Counted from the first letter of the stretch, positions 7,847-16,551 are shown. The stretch is DNA of 64,000 nucleotides from Xanthocytophaga flava (GCF_030068545.1 NZ_JASJOR010000026.1:1-64000), one strand, 5' to 3'. Made by a program: numbers and translations. The notes: generated from the sequence alone by a model not told the origin.

Positions 7847-10178
7847 TATAAAAACAAAAAGGCATTCTTTTCAACCAGGTGCGATGGCTATCATTCAAAT
7901 GGGAGAAGAATTGATCGGACATCCAAGTACAGCATTAAATGAGCTAATTAAAAACGGATATGATGCAGATGCATTGAAGTGCCATATCTATTTTAATCAG
8001 GAGGATTTACTTGATCAATCGTTTGTTATTATTAAGGACAATGGCAGTGGGATGAATGATAAGACTTTGTTTGGACCATGGTTACGTCCTTCTGTCAGTA
8101 CAAAAAGACAGAAAGGAGCACTAAGCCCTATTTTCAAAAGGCATTTTTTGGGGAGTAAAGGTATTGGGCGCTTAGCTGCTATGTCTTTGGGACGATTTAT
8201 AACAGTTATAACTAAAAAAGAGGAAGATAAAAAATATAACTGGATAACCATAGACCGTGGACTTTTCAAAGAAGAGAAACTTTTACATCAAATACGATTT
8301 CCCGGTGATAGCATTGACGATTTTTCAAAATTATTTTCCTTAAAAGAGTATATAAAGATAAGAAATGTAGAACCTAGCCAGAAACTTATTCAGATTCTAA
8401 AGAATGAGAATTTTAAAGACTTTGTAAAAGGCACAATGATAGTGATAGAGGATATGGACGAATCTGTTCATAAAATTCTTCATGACGATTTTGAAAAACT
8501 GGATTTGTTTAAAGAGCCTGATCTAAAAAATACAGAGTTCTATAAATCATTGGCTACTCTGATTACTCCATTACGTCTCAATTACAGTATACAAGAAGAA
8601 TTGGTTGAGAAAAAAATAATTGAAAAAGCATATTCAATTGCAGATAAACGTAGTTCGTTCTCAATAGATTTTGGCATAAATAAGCTTGTGTCTAATAAGG
8701 AAGAGCTGGAATGGCAAGAAGTAACACCTATTCCAGTACAATCTGCCTATGATTATAGGATTTATGGCAAGGTTACTAATGGAGGTAAGGTAGATGGATA
8801 TCTTTCCTATAAGAGGCTTTTAACAGATGAAAGGGAAGAAAGAGTAGAAATTCCAGTCAGTGAAATATTTGAAGATGAGTTTAAGAAAAGACATTTTGAC
8901 AGCTGGAAAAATGAAGCAGGTGAATATTATTTTGATATAAGAGTTTATGATATAGGTGATAAGGAAGATAATAACCTGGAAAAATTGGCAAAATCGGCAG
9001 GATTAAAATCCGGAACTGAATTCAGAAACGCATTTAAAACATTTCAAGGCTTAAGGGTTTCGAAGAACGGATTTGGCGTTAAGCCTTATGGGGAAGAAGT
9101 CGAAGATTGGATAGAATTATCGAAAAAGCGGGTGCAGGACCCAGGACGGAATGTTAATACAAATCAAATTTTAGGATATGTATTCTTTTATTCTCCGCAA
9201 AATGATACTCTGGAAGAAAAAACAAATCGTGAAGGCTTTCTTGAAAACAAAGCTTTTATTCAGGTAAAGGATACACTCGCAAGCATATTTAAAACCTTAG
9301 GTAGAAGACGATACAATTATCGGTTACGACATGGATTAGGACGAGTTCCATCAAGCAGACATAGCAGACCAAACTTTGAAGAATTTTATGCGAGTATCCG
9401 AGAAAATCCCAATATAGAACAAATCAGGTTATTCTCTGAAAAATTTTTCAAGGAAGTATCGACCTCTCTTGATAATATGGAAGAATCTCTTTCTTTTTCA
9501 GAAAGACTGGCTTCATTAGGAAGTGGTATAGAGCTTGTTTACCATGAAATAGCACAACCAATTTCAACAATAAAAACTACTCAATCCTCATTAGAGCTAA
9601 AAAAAGAAAAATTACCTGACTCTGCAAGAAAACATTTCTTAAAAGATATAGAGAATTTAACGATATCTGTAGATGTATTGACAGAGTTACGTGGTTCGTT
9701 GGAGCCAGCCATTGGCAGAACCAGAACTAAAATATTTAAACCATATGATACTTTCAAGAAGGTCTGCAGCTTATTTAAATCTGATTTTGAGGAGTTCAAT
9801 ATTAAAGTTTTAGCAGATGACGAGTCCCAGACCTGGGAGATTAAAGATATTGAATATGCATTCTGGATTGCCTTTCTTAATATTATTAATAATGCAGTCT
9901 ATTGGCTAAAAAAAGCAGAGAATGGAGGAGAAATAAGATTAAGCAAATATCAAGATGGGATTATGGTAAGCAATTCAGGACCTCTTATTAATAAAGAATT
10001 AATAGAATATATCTTTGACTATGGAGTAACTACCAGACAGGAAAAGAATGCAACAGGTCTGGGATTAGCCTTCACTCGAAGTGCTTTAAGTAGAAATAAT
10101 TGGAATATAACCGCCGAAAATGGGAAAAATGGTCCAGCTTTTATAATCACTAAAACTAATCCAAACGCCAATGAGTAA
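7836..10178 (+). CDS. Double-GHKL protein: MutL/Hsp90/MORC-like ATPase fused to a histidine-kinase module
   Basis: This 780-residue protein begins with a GHKL ATPase: N-box ELIKNGYDA (Glu36, Asn40, Asp43), G1 DNGSGM (68-73) and GSKGIGRLAAMS (107-118). A middle region of about 380 residues contains LRVSKNGFGVKPYG and QDPGRNVNTNQILGYVFFYS. The C-terminus is kinase-like: H-box ASLGSGIELVYHEIAQPIS with candidate phospho-acceptor His570, N-box FLNIINNAVYWL (Asn685/686), a degenerate G1 (SNSGP) and G2 GLGLAFTRSAL. GHKL proteins related to MutL and MORC are known in prokaryotic restriction-modification operons. A second ATPase with an H-box, followed by a receiver-domain gene, is the unusual part. 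The ATG at 7836 is preferred to a TTG at 7809. Confidence 0.85.
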   Translation: MANDIKTKRHSFQPGAMAIIQMGEELIGHPSTALNELIKNGYDADALKCHIYFNQEDLLDQSFVIIKDNGSGMNDKTLFGPWLRPSVSTKRQKGALSPIFKRHFLGSKGIGRLAAMSLGRFITVITKKEEDKKYNWITIDRGLFKEEKLLHQIRFPGDSIDDFSKLFSLKEYIKIRNVEPSQKLIQILKNENFKDFVKGTMIVIEDMDESVHKILHDDFEKLDLFKEPDLKNTEFYKSLATLITPLRLNYSIQEELVEKKIIEKAYSIADKRSSFSIDFGINKLVSNKEELEWQEVTPIPVQSAYDYRIYGKVTNGGKVDGYLSYKRLLTDEREERVEIPVSEIFEDEFKKRHFDSWKNEAGEYYFDIRVYDIGDKEDNNLEKLAKSAGLKSGTEFRNAFKTFQGLRVSKNGFGVKPYGEEVEDWIELSKKRVQDPGRNVNTNQILGYVFFYSPQNDTLEEKTNREGFLENKAFIQVKDTLASIFKTLGRRRYNYRLRHGLGRVPSSRHSRPNFEEFYASIRENPNIEQIRLFSEKFFKEVSTSLDNMEESLSFSERLASLGSGIELVYHEIAQPISTIKTTQSSLELKKEKLPDSARKHFLKDIENLTISVDVLTELRGSLEPAIGRTRTKIFKPYDTFKKVCSLFKSDFEEFNIKVLADDESQTWEIKDIEYAFWIAFLNIINNAVYWLKKAENGGEIRLSKYQDGIMVSNSGPLINKELIEYIFDYGVTTRQEKNATGLGLAFTRSALSRNNWNITAENGKNGPAFIITKTNPNANE

Positions 10179-11283
10179 GGGAATAATAGTTCATTTAGAT
10201 GATGATCGCGTTAAAATCCTTGACCCTTCAAAGCATTACTTTGATCAATTAGACACTCAATTAGAATATGTATGTTGTGAGAATTTAAAGGACTTCAGGA
10301 ATATTATAAATGAAAGAGCTAGTGAGGTTAAAGCTCTTATTTTTGATTTAACGGGAGATAAAGGACAGCAAAAAGATTTACTCAGAATTCAAACTGAGTT
10401 TAGTGAAGAAATTAAAGAGCAATTTCAAAAGTTCAGAGTTCCAATATTTATATTTAGCGGATTTCTGCCGAACTACTATGATTTTGAGTATAGTGGCACT
10501 GTTTTTAAATTTGATAAAACTTTAGGGTTTAAGCCGGTAGCTGAAAAAATTCGGTTTTTTCAGGAATCAGGATTTCTTGACATATTCTGCTCTGAAGGTA
10601 TTGTTGAAAAGATGTTGATAGATGATTTACATCAAGCTTTTACAAAGCAGTTTTCTACTGAAAATGATATTGAAAATATAATTCAATCTGTAACAGCCCT
10701 GCCCGAAGATAAACCAAAAAGAGTTCAGGAAATATTTACAAGAATTGCGGTCAAGTCACTTATGAGTAAATTACTTGCACCCAGCATTGATGAGAAGGAA
10801 TTAAAATTACATCCAGTTGAACATTATTTGAGAAGGCTTAGTTCTATCGATCTTTGGACAGGCGATATTTTAAAACATAATACAACAAATGAATACTTAT
10901 TGATAATTACGCCGCGATGTAATGTAGCTAAATCACAAGAATTGCTAGTTTGTGAAATTGACACGAGTGAATTTCCATCTAAATCAGATGCAATAACTTC
11001 TGCACTAAGAGGTGATCCTAAAGTTTCTGGGTATGATAGATATCTGGCCCGATCCCCACTTTTTGCAGGAGGTAAGGTTCTCTTATCGAAATATAAAATA
11101 ATAAAAAGAGATATATTATTAAGCGAATTTAAAGTTGCATTATCCTTAAGTGATGAACTTACAAACGAGATCCTTGGAAAATTTGGAGCGTATTTCTTCA
11201 GATCTGGTATTACTCCCTGGGATGAACAAGAAGCCAAAGAACATATAAAATTGGAAAAAGATAGAGATGTCGCAGAAAAATAA
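10171..11283 (+). CDS. Receiver-domain protein with an uncharacterised C-terminal domain
   Basis: Residues 1-125 read as a response-regulator receiver: acidic cluster LDDD (Asp10-12), phospho-acceptor candidate Asp59 in ALIFDLTG, Ser97 in IFIFSG, and a lysine at 114 or 117 after the fifth strand. It has no DNA-binding output. The rest (about 130-370) includes IDLWTGDILKHNTTNEYLLI and ITPRCNVAKSQELLVCEID, a compact beta-rich domain I do not recognise. The start overlaps the GHKL gene by 8 bp and the end overlaps the HNH gene by 17 bp. The natural inference is that it receives phosphate from, or binds, the upstream kinase-like protein and controls restriction. Confidence 0.7.
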   Translation: MSKGIIVHLDDDRVKILDPSKHYFDQLDTQLEYVCCENLKDFRNIINERASEVKALIFDLTGDKGQQKDLLRIQTEFSEEIKEQFQKFRVPIFIFSGFLPNYYDFEYSGTVFKFDKTLGFKPVAEKIRFFQESGFLDIFCSEGIVEKMLIDDLHQAFTKQFSTENDIENIIQSVTALPEDKPKRVQEIFTRIAVKSLMSKLLAPSIDEKELKLHPVEHYLRRLSSIDLWTGDILKHNTTNEYLLIITPRCNVAKSQELLVCEIDTSEFPSKSDAITSALRGDPKVSGYDRYLARSPLFAGGKVLLSKYKIIKRDILLSEFKVALSLSDELTNEILGKFGAYFFRSGITPWDEQEAKEHIKLEKDRDVAEK

Positions 11284-12028
11284 CTGGACGAGAGAAGAGT
11301 TAATTGTAGTTTTCAATCTGTACTGTAAAATTCCTTTCAGTAAGATAAATGAAAAATATAAACCAGTGATCGAACTCGCATCTTTAATTGGTAGATCACC
11401 TGGAGCTGTCTCATTTAAGCTGGCTAACTTCGCAAGCCTCGACCCTGTGTTAAAACAGAGAAATATTTCCGGTTTAAAAAATGGCAGCAAAGGTGAAAAA
11501 GAAATATGGAAGGAGTTTCATGCAGATTGGGAAAGACTATCGTATGAAAGTGAATTACAATTGGCCAGATATAAACAAGAGCCAATAACTCAAACAACCT
11601 CAATAAGAATAGATGATCTTCCACAGGGAGGGGATAGAGAGACTATAATAAAAGCACGTGTTAATCAACAATTTTTTAGACATGCAGTTTTGACTTCTTA
11701 CGAAACCAAATGCTGTATTACTGGAATTACTCAGACTGAGTTACTAATAGCAAGTCATATTATACCATGGTCTATTGATAAAGGTAATAGGACAAATCCA
11801 TGTAATGGCATCTGTTTAAATGCTTTACATGATAAAGCATTTGATAAAGGTCTAATTACTATAACTCCTGACTTTGAAATTAAAATATCAGGAAAACTGC
11901 TTGAAAGTTCATCAGGAACTGCTATTTTTTTTCAATCTTATAAAAACCAGAAAATAAGCCTTCCTAAAAGATTTCTACCTGATAGAGATTTCCTTCATTA
12001 TCATTTAACCAATATCTATAAAGGTTAG
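11267..12028 (+). CDS. HNH endonuclease, probable restriction effector
   Basis: This 253-residue protein has an N-terminal helical DNA-binding-like region (NNWTREELIVVFNLYCKIPF and IGRSPGAVSFKLANFASLDP) and a C-terminal HNH domain: CCITG (149-153), SHIIPW with His164, NGICLNALHDKAFDKGL with Asn180 and His188. HNH nucleases of this type cut DNA in type II and McrA-like restriction. Last in the overlapping operon, it is the only clear nuclease there besides Vsr and is therefore the likely cutting arm. The methyltransferase presumably protects self DNA. Cleavage site and dependence on the kinase-like pair are unknown. Confidence 0.85.
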   Translation: MSQKNNWTREELIVVFNLYCKIPFSKINEKYKPVIELASLIGRSPGAVSFKLANFASLDPVLKQRNISGLKNGSKGEKEIWKEFHADWERLSYESELQLARYKQEPITQTTSIRIDDLPQGGDRETIIKARVNQQFFRHAVLTSYETKCCITGITQTELLIASHIIPWSIDKGNRTNPCNGICLNALHDKAFDKGLITITPDFEIKISGKLLESSSGTAIFFQSYKNQKISLPKRFLPDRDFLHYHLTNIYKG

Positions 12029-12107
12029 ATAGATATAATTTATTCACAAAATACAGATGTTAGTATTTTGTGGATTAACCTTTCATCAATCCCAAAAATT
12101 GAATAGT

Positions 12108-12374
12108 ATGAAAATAGGCTATCAAAAAATTTTCGATTTATCACCAAGCTCAAAAAAAGTTATTGAGGATAAATATGAATCACTAGATTCTTTTTATAAC
12201 AATGTATATTCTAAATGCAGAGAATGGTTTCTAGCTCATAGTCAAAACAATGTTGAAGATGCAAAAAAAGCAAGAATTGATTTAGATGTAATAAGTGACT
12301 GGTTAGAAGAAAATAAGATCACCGATCTAGTAAATGATATTTTGAGTGATTTTAATAGCGATTTACTGCTATAA
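12108..12374 (+). CDS. Small hypothetical protein downstream of the restriction operon
   Basis: This 88-residue, charged, predicted all-helical protein (YQKIFDLSPSSKKVIEDKYE and ISDWLEENKITDLVNDILSD) has no recognised domain. The ATG at 12108 (MKIGYQ) is preferred; an upstream in-frame ATG at 12057 would add 17 poorly compositioned residues. It follows the HNH gene by about 80 bp on the same strand with the same AT-rich composition, so it may be an accessory gene of the system, for example an inhibitor or immunity-type protein. That role is conjecture. Confidence 0.5.
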   Translation: MKIGYQKIFDLSPSSKKVIEDKYESLDSFYNNVYSKCREWFLAHSQNNVEDAKKARIDLDVISDWLEENKITDLVNDILSDFNSDLLL

Positions 12375-12466
12375 ATATAATAGGAGAATTCTTAATAATT
12401 CATATCCCATCATCCACTAGTTTAAGCTCATAATATAAGGTAAGGGATGTAGCTTACAAATAAAGT

Positions 12467-13492
12467 TTACTTCTGAAACACATTCTCCCGATGCCAGGCC
12501 AGATTCTCAGAAGCTGGCAGATACTTTTCTTCTGAAGGTAGCAGGATGCGTTTTCCAACAAAGGGGCGAATAGCATAGGGCGAACTACTTTCTGTAAACC
12601 GATCGGATACCAGCACCTCATACTGATCTGTTAGAGAGATCAACCCCCGGTCAAAGGCGCGGTGCAGATTGGGACATAGGGCAATGCCATTGGTTACCGT
12701 ATCGTTGTGGCTTTTGCTGAAAGGGACAATGTGGCAGGCATCAATCAGAGATAGCGTTAGTGTAGAATCTATCCGCAGTCCGGAGATACAACAAGTGAAG
12801 TCATATAATCGGGGAATTTCCCGTTTGAATATGGTGCCTCGCAGAAAAATCTCTTCCTGGTATTCTTCCTTGTCAAATTCTAATTGTAGTTGTTTAATGC
12901 GTGTCTGGTATTCTACAGCATTGTCTTCCAGAATTTCATGTGTCACAGTATCTACATAATTGTAGGAAGAGGATACTGTTTCTTTTGCCTCCGGGAACCA
13001 TACCTGAAGCAGTGTCTGACGCAAGGCTAGCCTTCCCTGAGCATTCAGTAATAACTCACAAAGTTCTTCATCAATGCTAGCATAGGCTACAGCTATGTTA
13101 AGGTTTGCCAGACTAGGTCGGGTGCTAACCTGATGAATCCAGGTCTCATACCCTGCATTCGGCACTAGTTCCCAGAACGGCTCTGACTTAAGGTGGTAAT
13201 AAGGTAATGCAAATGTAGGTGACCAGTCCGGGCTCTTTACCAGCAGGTTCCAGTTGCTTTTAAACAAACCAATTAGCTCTGGTGTAATGGGAATGTGTGT
13301 ACTACCAATCAACCCTTTCTCAAATGCCTGTATCACACTCAGCAACAACACAGGCTTGTGTGGCGCTACACCTGATGTCATCTTCTTGTTTCTGTTGACA
13401 TTCAGTTTGGAAAAGGCTTGGATGTAGTAAGAAAGGTTCTTCACTGGCATAGTTGCAATATAGGTTACTGGCAAAATTTTCACAAGAGCCAT
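12467..13492 (-). CDS. HNH endonuclease (predicted restriction endonuclease family)
   Basis: This protein is 341 residues, or 327 if translation begins at Met15 (13450). The C-terminal HNH core reads CCISGLRIDS, then ACHIVPFSKS, then NGIALCPNLHRAFDRGLISL with the His-Asn-His triad. The N-terminal half (HKPVLLLSVIQAFEKGLIG, WNLLVKSPDWSPTFALPYYH) matches the specificity-type domain found in predicted HNH restriction enzymes. It is convergent to the Vsr-methyltransferase operon and has less AT-rich codon use, so it may be an independent restriction gene in the same island. It could also cut the same methylation-sensitive site; the sequence does not decide this. Confidence 0.75.
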   Translation of the reverse strand: MALVKILPVTYIATMPVKNLSYYIQAFSKLNVNRNKKMTSGVAPHKPVLLLSVIQAFEKGLIGSTHIPITPELIGLFKSNWNLLVKSPDWSPTFALPYYHLKSEPFWELVPNAGYETWIHQVSTRPSLANLNIAVAYASIDEELCELLLNAQGRLALRQTLLQVWFPEAKETVSSSYNYVDTVTHEILEDNAVEYQTRIKQLQLEFDKEEYQEEIFLRGTIFKREIPRLYDFTCCISGLRIDSTLTLSLIDACHIVPFSKSHNDTVTNGIALCPNLHRAFDRGLISLTDQYEVLVSDRFTESSSPYAIRPFVGKRILLPSEEKYLPASENLAWHRENVFQK

Positions 13493-13604
13493 AAATGCCT
13501 TTTGTTTGAGAGGACGCCAGTAATTTATTTTTATTATCTTAATGTCAGATAGTATAACTGTTGATTAGACAAGAAATTAAGCTTATTTAGCATCTTTGAA
13601 CAAG

Positions 13605-14003
13605 ATGAATACAACAGAAAGAAGAAACTATAACAAAGCCTTCAAATTGCTGGAATATTTTAAAAAATTCTTCCCTACAAAATATGATAAAATAGGAGTA
13701 GTACTGCTTCTCTATTTTGGTGTGTCCTATTTAATTATGATTACTGATTATCCATTTCTTAAATCCATATTTCATGATCGGGAAAAAGAAAAATCTATTG
13801 TTGAGTTCCTCTTAATAATAAATTGCCCTCTCACGTTTCTTTTAGATTTCAGTATTCTCAAATGTAAGAATATCTATCTAAAATTCATTGCTGTGATTCC
13901 TTGTATAAAGCTTACTATACTTTATCTCATTGCACTTGGACTTGTTTTTGCTCTAGGCTTAGGTGATGGTCATGGTTTTTTTCCAGGTGAGGATGGTTTG
14001 TAA
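13605..14003 (+). CDS. Small multi-helix membrane protein
   Basis: This 132-residue protein has about three hydrophobic segments: IGVVLLLYFGVSYLIMI (near 30-46), FLLIINCPLTFLLDFSIL, and FIAVIPCIKLTILYLIALGL. It ends in a glycine-rich acidic tail (GDGHGFFPGEDGL). An in-frame TTG at 13596 is ignored in favour of the ATG. No family is recognised. It stands alone between the HNH gene and two minus-strand hypotheticals. Confidence 0.55.
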   Translation: MNTTERRNYNKAFKLLEYFKKFFPTKYDKIGVVLLLYFGVSYLIMITDYPFLKSIFHDREKEKSIVEFLLIINCPLTFLLDFSILKCKNIYLKFIAVIPCIKLTILYLIALGLVFALGLGDGHGFFPGEDGL

Positions 14004-14098
14004 TTCATTCGCATGAGTCGGAAGGAAACTATTGGGGCACTGCTATAGTGGAGAACATCATTAAAATATGGCATACTACTAAAGCAATGTAACCGCTG

Positions 14099-14842
14099 TT
14101 AGATAGGTTTTAGCTGTGGTTTTACTTTGTTGAAAAAGTCTCGAAAGTCACTGTCGCTTTCTGGATTTGCAATTCTTGAGAAGCCACATCTGTCAAAGCA
14201 TATTCTTAGATAATCGATGAATGTTGTTTCGTGTTCTTCATTCAGAAAGTCTGCATCAATGCTGGGTCTATCAGTTATTTGTAAAGAATAAGGTGGTCCT
14301 CCACTAGTATTGTCTTTATGATAGTAGTCGGCAGACAATTCCAATGAAGCGAAGCCGTCTTCTTCATAATATTCCTGTAACTCACTTAAAAAATCTTCAT
14401 CTGTCAATTCTTCCACAACGCTATCAAGACTACTAATCTGAATTGGGTCAGCAAATTCCCAAAAATAATCTTCGTTCGTTTCATAGTCCCATCCAAAATT
14501 GCATGACCCTACAATTCTATAAAACATCTTTAAGGACAATGGTACAAATCCAAAAGGGCGAACAATATTGTCCAACTGTGCCAGTAATTCTTCAGTATCA
14601 GGTAAAGGTTTTAGCAATGGTCGGTGAAAATTATGCTTAAACTCAGTCCTGAAAAGATAGTTAATCCTTGTAAGCTCAACATAAAGTATGTCAAGGTTAT
14701 AAGCAACCCGTTCAAAAGTCTCTGTTAATACTTTTTCAATGTCAGGCAGATTTTCCGGTAAAAACGCATCTTCTCCCAAAGCATAAATATCCTCGTAAAC
14801 CTGTTTTGTTTCACCGTTAATATACCTGTCGTAAAGTGTCAT
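14099..14842 (-). CDS. Hypothetical acidic protein, possibly SUKH/SMI1-like
   Basis: This 247-residue soluble, acidic protein contains FGFVPLSLKMFYRIVGSCNF around residues 97-116, reminiscent of the conserved core of SMI1/KNR4 (SUKH) proteins, where a proline-led helix and a YRxxGS-like motif precede an aromatic strand. SUKH proteins are common immunity proteins against contact-dependent toxins. The similarity is weak and judged by eye. It is 5 bp downstream of a membrane-protein gene on the same strand, probably co-transcribed. Function unresolved. Confidence 0.5.
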   Translation of the reverse strand: MTLYDRYINGETKQVYEDIYALGEDAFLPENLPDIEKVLTETFERVAYNLDILYVELTRINYLFRTEFKHNFHRPLLKPLPDTEELLAQLDNIVRPFGFVPLSLKMFYRIVGSCNFGWDYETNEDYFWEFADPIQISSLDSVVEELTDEDFLSELQEYYEEDGFASLELSADYYHKDNTSGGPPYSLQITDRPSIDADFLNEEHETTFIDYLRICFDRCGFSRIANPESDSDFRDFFNKVKPQLKPI

Positions 14843-14847
14843 ATTTT

Positions 14848-15429
14848 TTACTTACCCGTTTTTGCGTCAGTTAGCGTGCCTTTGCATTTATCAAAGTTCA
14901 TTCGAATATCCGTAAAGTGTACTATACAACTGTTTGTTGTATCATCATCATAAGCACGATCTACTTTCTTTAGAACAATTGGAATTAGCCCATATTTGCT
15001 GATTTCATATTTCAGTAAAGGTCTACCTGAAAAACCCTGATCCACAATATACTCAATCTTGTGGTGATTTACATTCCAACTCTTTTCCACTTTCTGATAC
15101 CCTGACATGGAGTCCATAAAGGCCAAATGTTTCAGTACAATAAAGGCTAATCCGCCTATCAGTATTGATGAGATTATTTTAGGCGTTACCCGCGTGATTT
15201 GTCTGGAATAAAAATAATAAAGACAGCTCAAAGCAATAAGTCCAAGCGCCTGAACAGTGTAAGGGATGATATATTCATAACCCGCCACTACTGGAAGGAA
15301 GAGCACAACACTGGCGCCCAACAAATAGAGTATTACTTTTTTACTGAGTGTATAGTCAAATATAAGTCCCAGTAAGGGAGTCAGAAAGAGTATGAAAAGT
15401 TGATTTCCATGGTGCCAAAACCAGAGCAT
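14848..15429 (-). CDS. Hypothetical membrane protein
   Basis: In this 193-residue protein residues 10-105 contain about four transmembrane helices (LFILFLTPLLGLIFDY, VILYLLGASVVLFLPVVAGY, VQALGLIALSCLYYFY, IISSILIGGLAFIVL), followed by a soluble domain of about 85 residues with a few cysteines (NSCIVHFTDIRMNFDKCKG). No family is recognised. It is first in a two-gene transcript with the SUKH-like protein, which makes a toxin- or immunity-related pair possible but unproven. Confidence 0.55.
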   Translation of the reverse strand: MLWFWHHGNQLFILFLTPLLGLIFDYTLSKKVILYLLGASVVLFLPVVAGYEYIIPYTVQALGLIALSCLYYFYSRQITRVTPKIISSILIGGLAFIVLKHLAFMDSMSGYQKVEKSWNVNHHKIEYIVDQGFSGRPLLKYEISKYGLIPIVLKKVDRAYDDDTTNSCIVHFTDIRMNFDKCKGTLTDAKTGK

Positions 15430-15530
15430 AATAGTCGATGAGAGAAATGTTTATCAGATTATGTGTGTAACCTGATAAGAGAATTTTTACAAATGTTCAT
15501 CCGGATAGCTGCAATTTTGTAACCATAGAC

Positions 15531-15578
15531 TAAAAACAAACAAGGTCCGAACATGTGCCCGGACCTTGTTTGTTTTTA
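15531..15578 (-). terminator. Strong terminator with perfect 19-bp arms
   Basis: Arms 15531-15549 and 15560-15578 are perfectly complementary, around a 10-nt loop, and end in T-runs on both strands. The hairpin follows the minus-strand gene at 15599-15979 and can work in both directions. Confidence 0.85.
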
Positions 15579-15598
15579 CAGCTTCACCTCTCTAGCTT

Positions 15599-15979
15599 TT
15601 AGACATACTGCAACACAGCCTCCAGGCGGGCTTCATACATTTTTCGGTGGGCTGCTTTATCGGGGAGGCAGCCGTCGTTGTAGAGGTAGAAACATCTGTC
15701 CTCTTCAAAGGATAGATCCTTGCTGGTTGGTTGGTAACCAGCTTCATCTCTGAAAAATGGAGTCAGTTTTTGTATTTCCTCTTTGGAGATCTCAAAGCGA
15801 TACTGAGCCTTTTGGCGTATATAGTCTCTCCATTCCTCATAAGGCATGCGGATCTGGCGTTCGCCGAGTGGGAGGTAGTAGCGGTTAAACTCATAGGCAT
15901 AGCCGTCTATCAGCAGAAAACCATAGATGCGGTCTCTTCTGCGAATCTCAATTTTGTCGTCTTTGCGGGTGTAAGTCAT
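15599..15979 (-). CDS. Hypothetical protein at the end of a mobile-element remnant
   Basis: This 126-residue soluble protein is rich in Tyr, Arg and Glu (KIEIRRRDRIYGFLLIDGYA; YLPLGERQIRMPYEEWRDYI). No domain is recognised. It is followed by a strong terminator and lies 50 bp after a small XRE regulator on the same strand. The position suggests an accessory gene of the integrated element that includes the RepA-like and excisionase-like genes; this is positional inference. Confidence 0.5.
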   Translation of the reverse strand: MTYTRKDDKIEIRRRDRIYGFLLIDGYAYEFNRYYLPLGERQIRMPYEEWRDYIRQKAQYRFEISKEEIQKLTPFFRDEAGYQPTSKDLSFEEDRCFYLYNDGCLPDKAAHRKMYEARLEAVLQYV

Positions 15980-16029
15980 TGTTAGGCTGATATTAGGTTT
16001 GGTTTACTACTGGTAAGTCTGGATAGATT

Positions 16030-16269
16030 TTAGTGTGTGATAGGTGTATTCTTCGCTTCTCCGCCTCCGGTCATGAGCCAGTTCAGGTTTATATTGTAAG
16101 TGATGTGCAGGCTGTAGAGGAAAAAGCAGCTGGGGAGCGACTGGCCTTTTTCCAGAGCTGAGATATTGCTTTGACCCAGGCCCATTCGCTGCACAAACTC
16201 GCGTTGGGAAAGTCCTGTGATTTCGGTACGTACATAGCGAATGCGTTCGCCGATTTGTTGTAGATTCAT
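16030..16269 (-). CDS. Small XRE-family helix-turn-helix regulator
   Basis: This 79-residue single-domain regulator has MNLQQIGERIRYVRTEITGL (1-20), then the HTH core SQREFVQRMGLGQSNISALE and a terminal NINLNWLMTGGG, typical of phage-repressor-like proteins. A longer reading upstream is repeat-derived, so the ATG at 16269 is chosen. XRE proteins of this size often control mobile elements. It stands between a hypothetical gene and a 1.2-kb repeat-rich gap next to a RepA-like gene, so it may regulate that element. Confidence 0.75.
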   Translation of the reverse strand: MNLQQIGERIRYVRTEITGLSQREFVQRMGLGQSNISALEKGQSLPSCFFLYSLHITYNINLNWLMTGGGEAKNTPITH

Positions 16270-16315
16270 AGTATATGGATTAAAGGTTATTGTATTTGTT
16301 TTGTCTTCTTGGTCT

Positions 16316-16551
16316 GCGCATAGTTCACTGCAAAAGTTTTTTTCGCAAAGGCAAGGCACTCTTACTGCTTGGCCGGGAGATTGCAGTTTATTCACAGCAG
16401 TTTTGCTTTTGACCGTAACTCCAATCACTTTTTCGTTTGTGCATAACTCACGGCAGATTTTATTTTGACCGGAGTTCCGATCATTTTTTCTGTTGCGCAT
16501 AGTTCACCGCAAAAACAAAATCTGATCGGAATTCAACGCAAGTGCCTGGCT
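16316..16551. repeat. Alternating 28/29-bp tandem array (two unit types)
   Basis: Units at 16382, 16411, 16439, 16467, 16495 and 16524 follow one another every 28-29 bp. They alternate between type GACCGGAGTTCCGATCA and type GTGCATAACTCACGGCAG, giving a 56-bp higher-order period; another second-type unit is at 16316. The first type matches the units of the array at 60065-60288. Apparent reading frames here are by-products. Confidence 0.7.
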
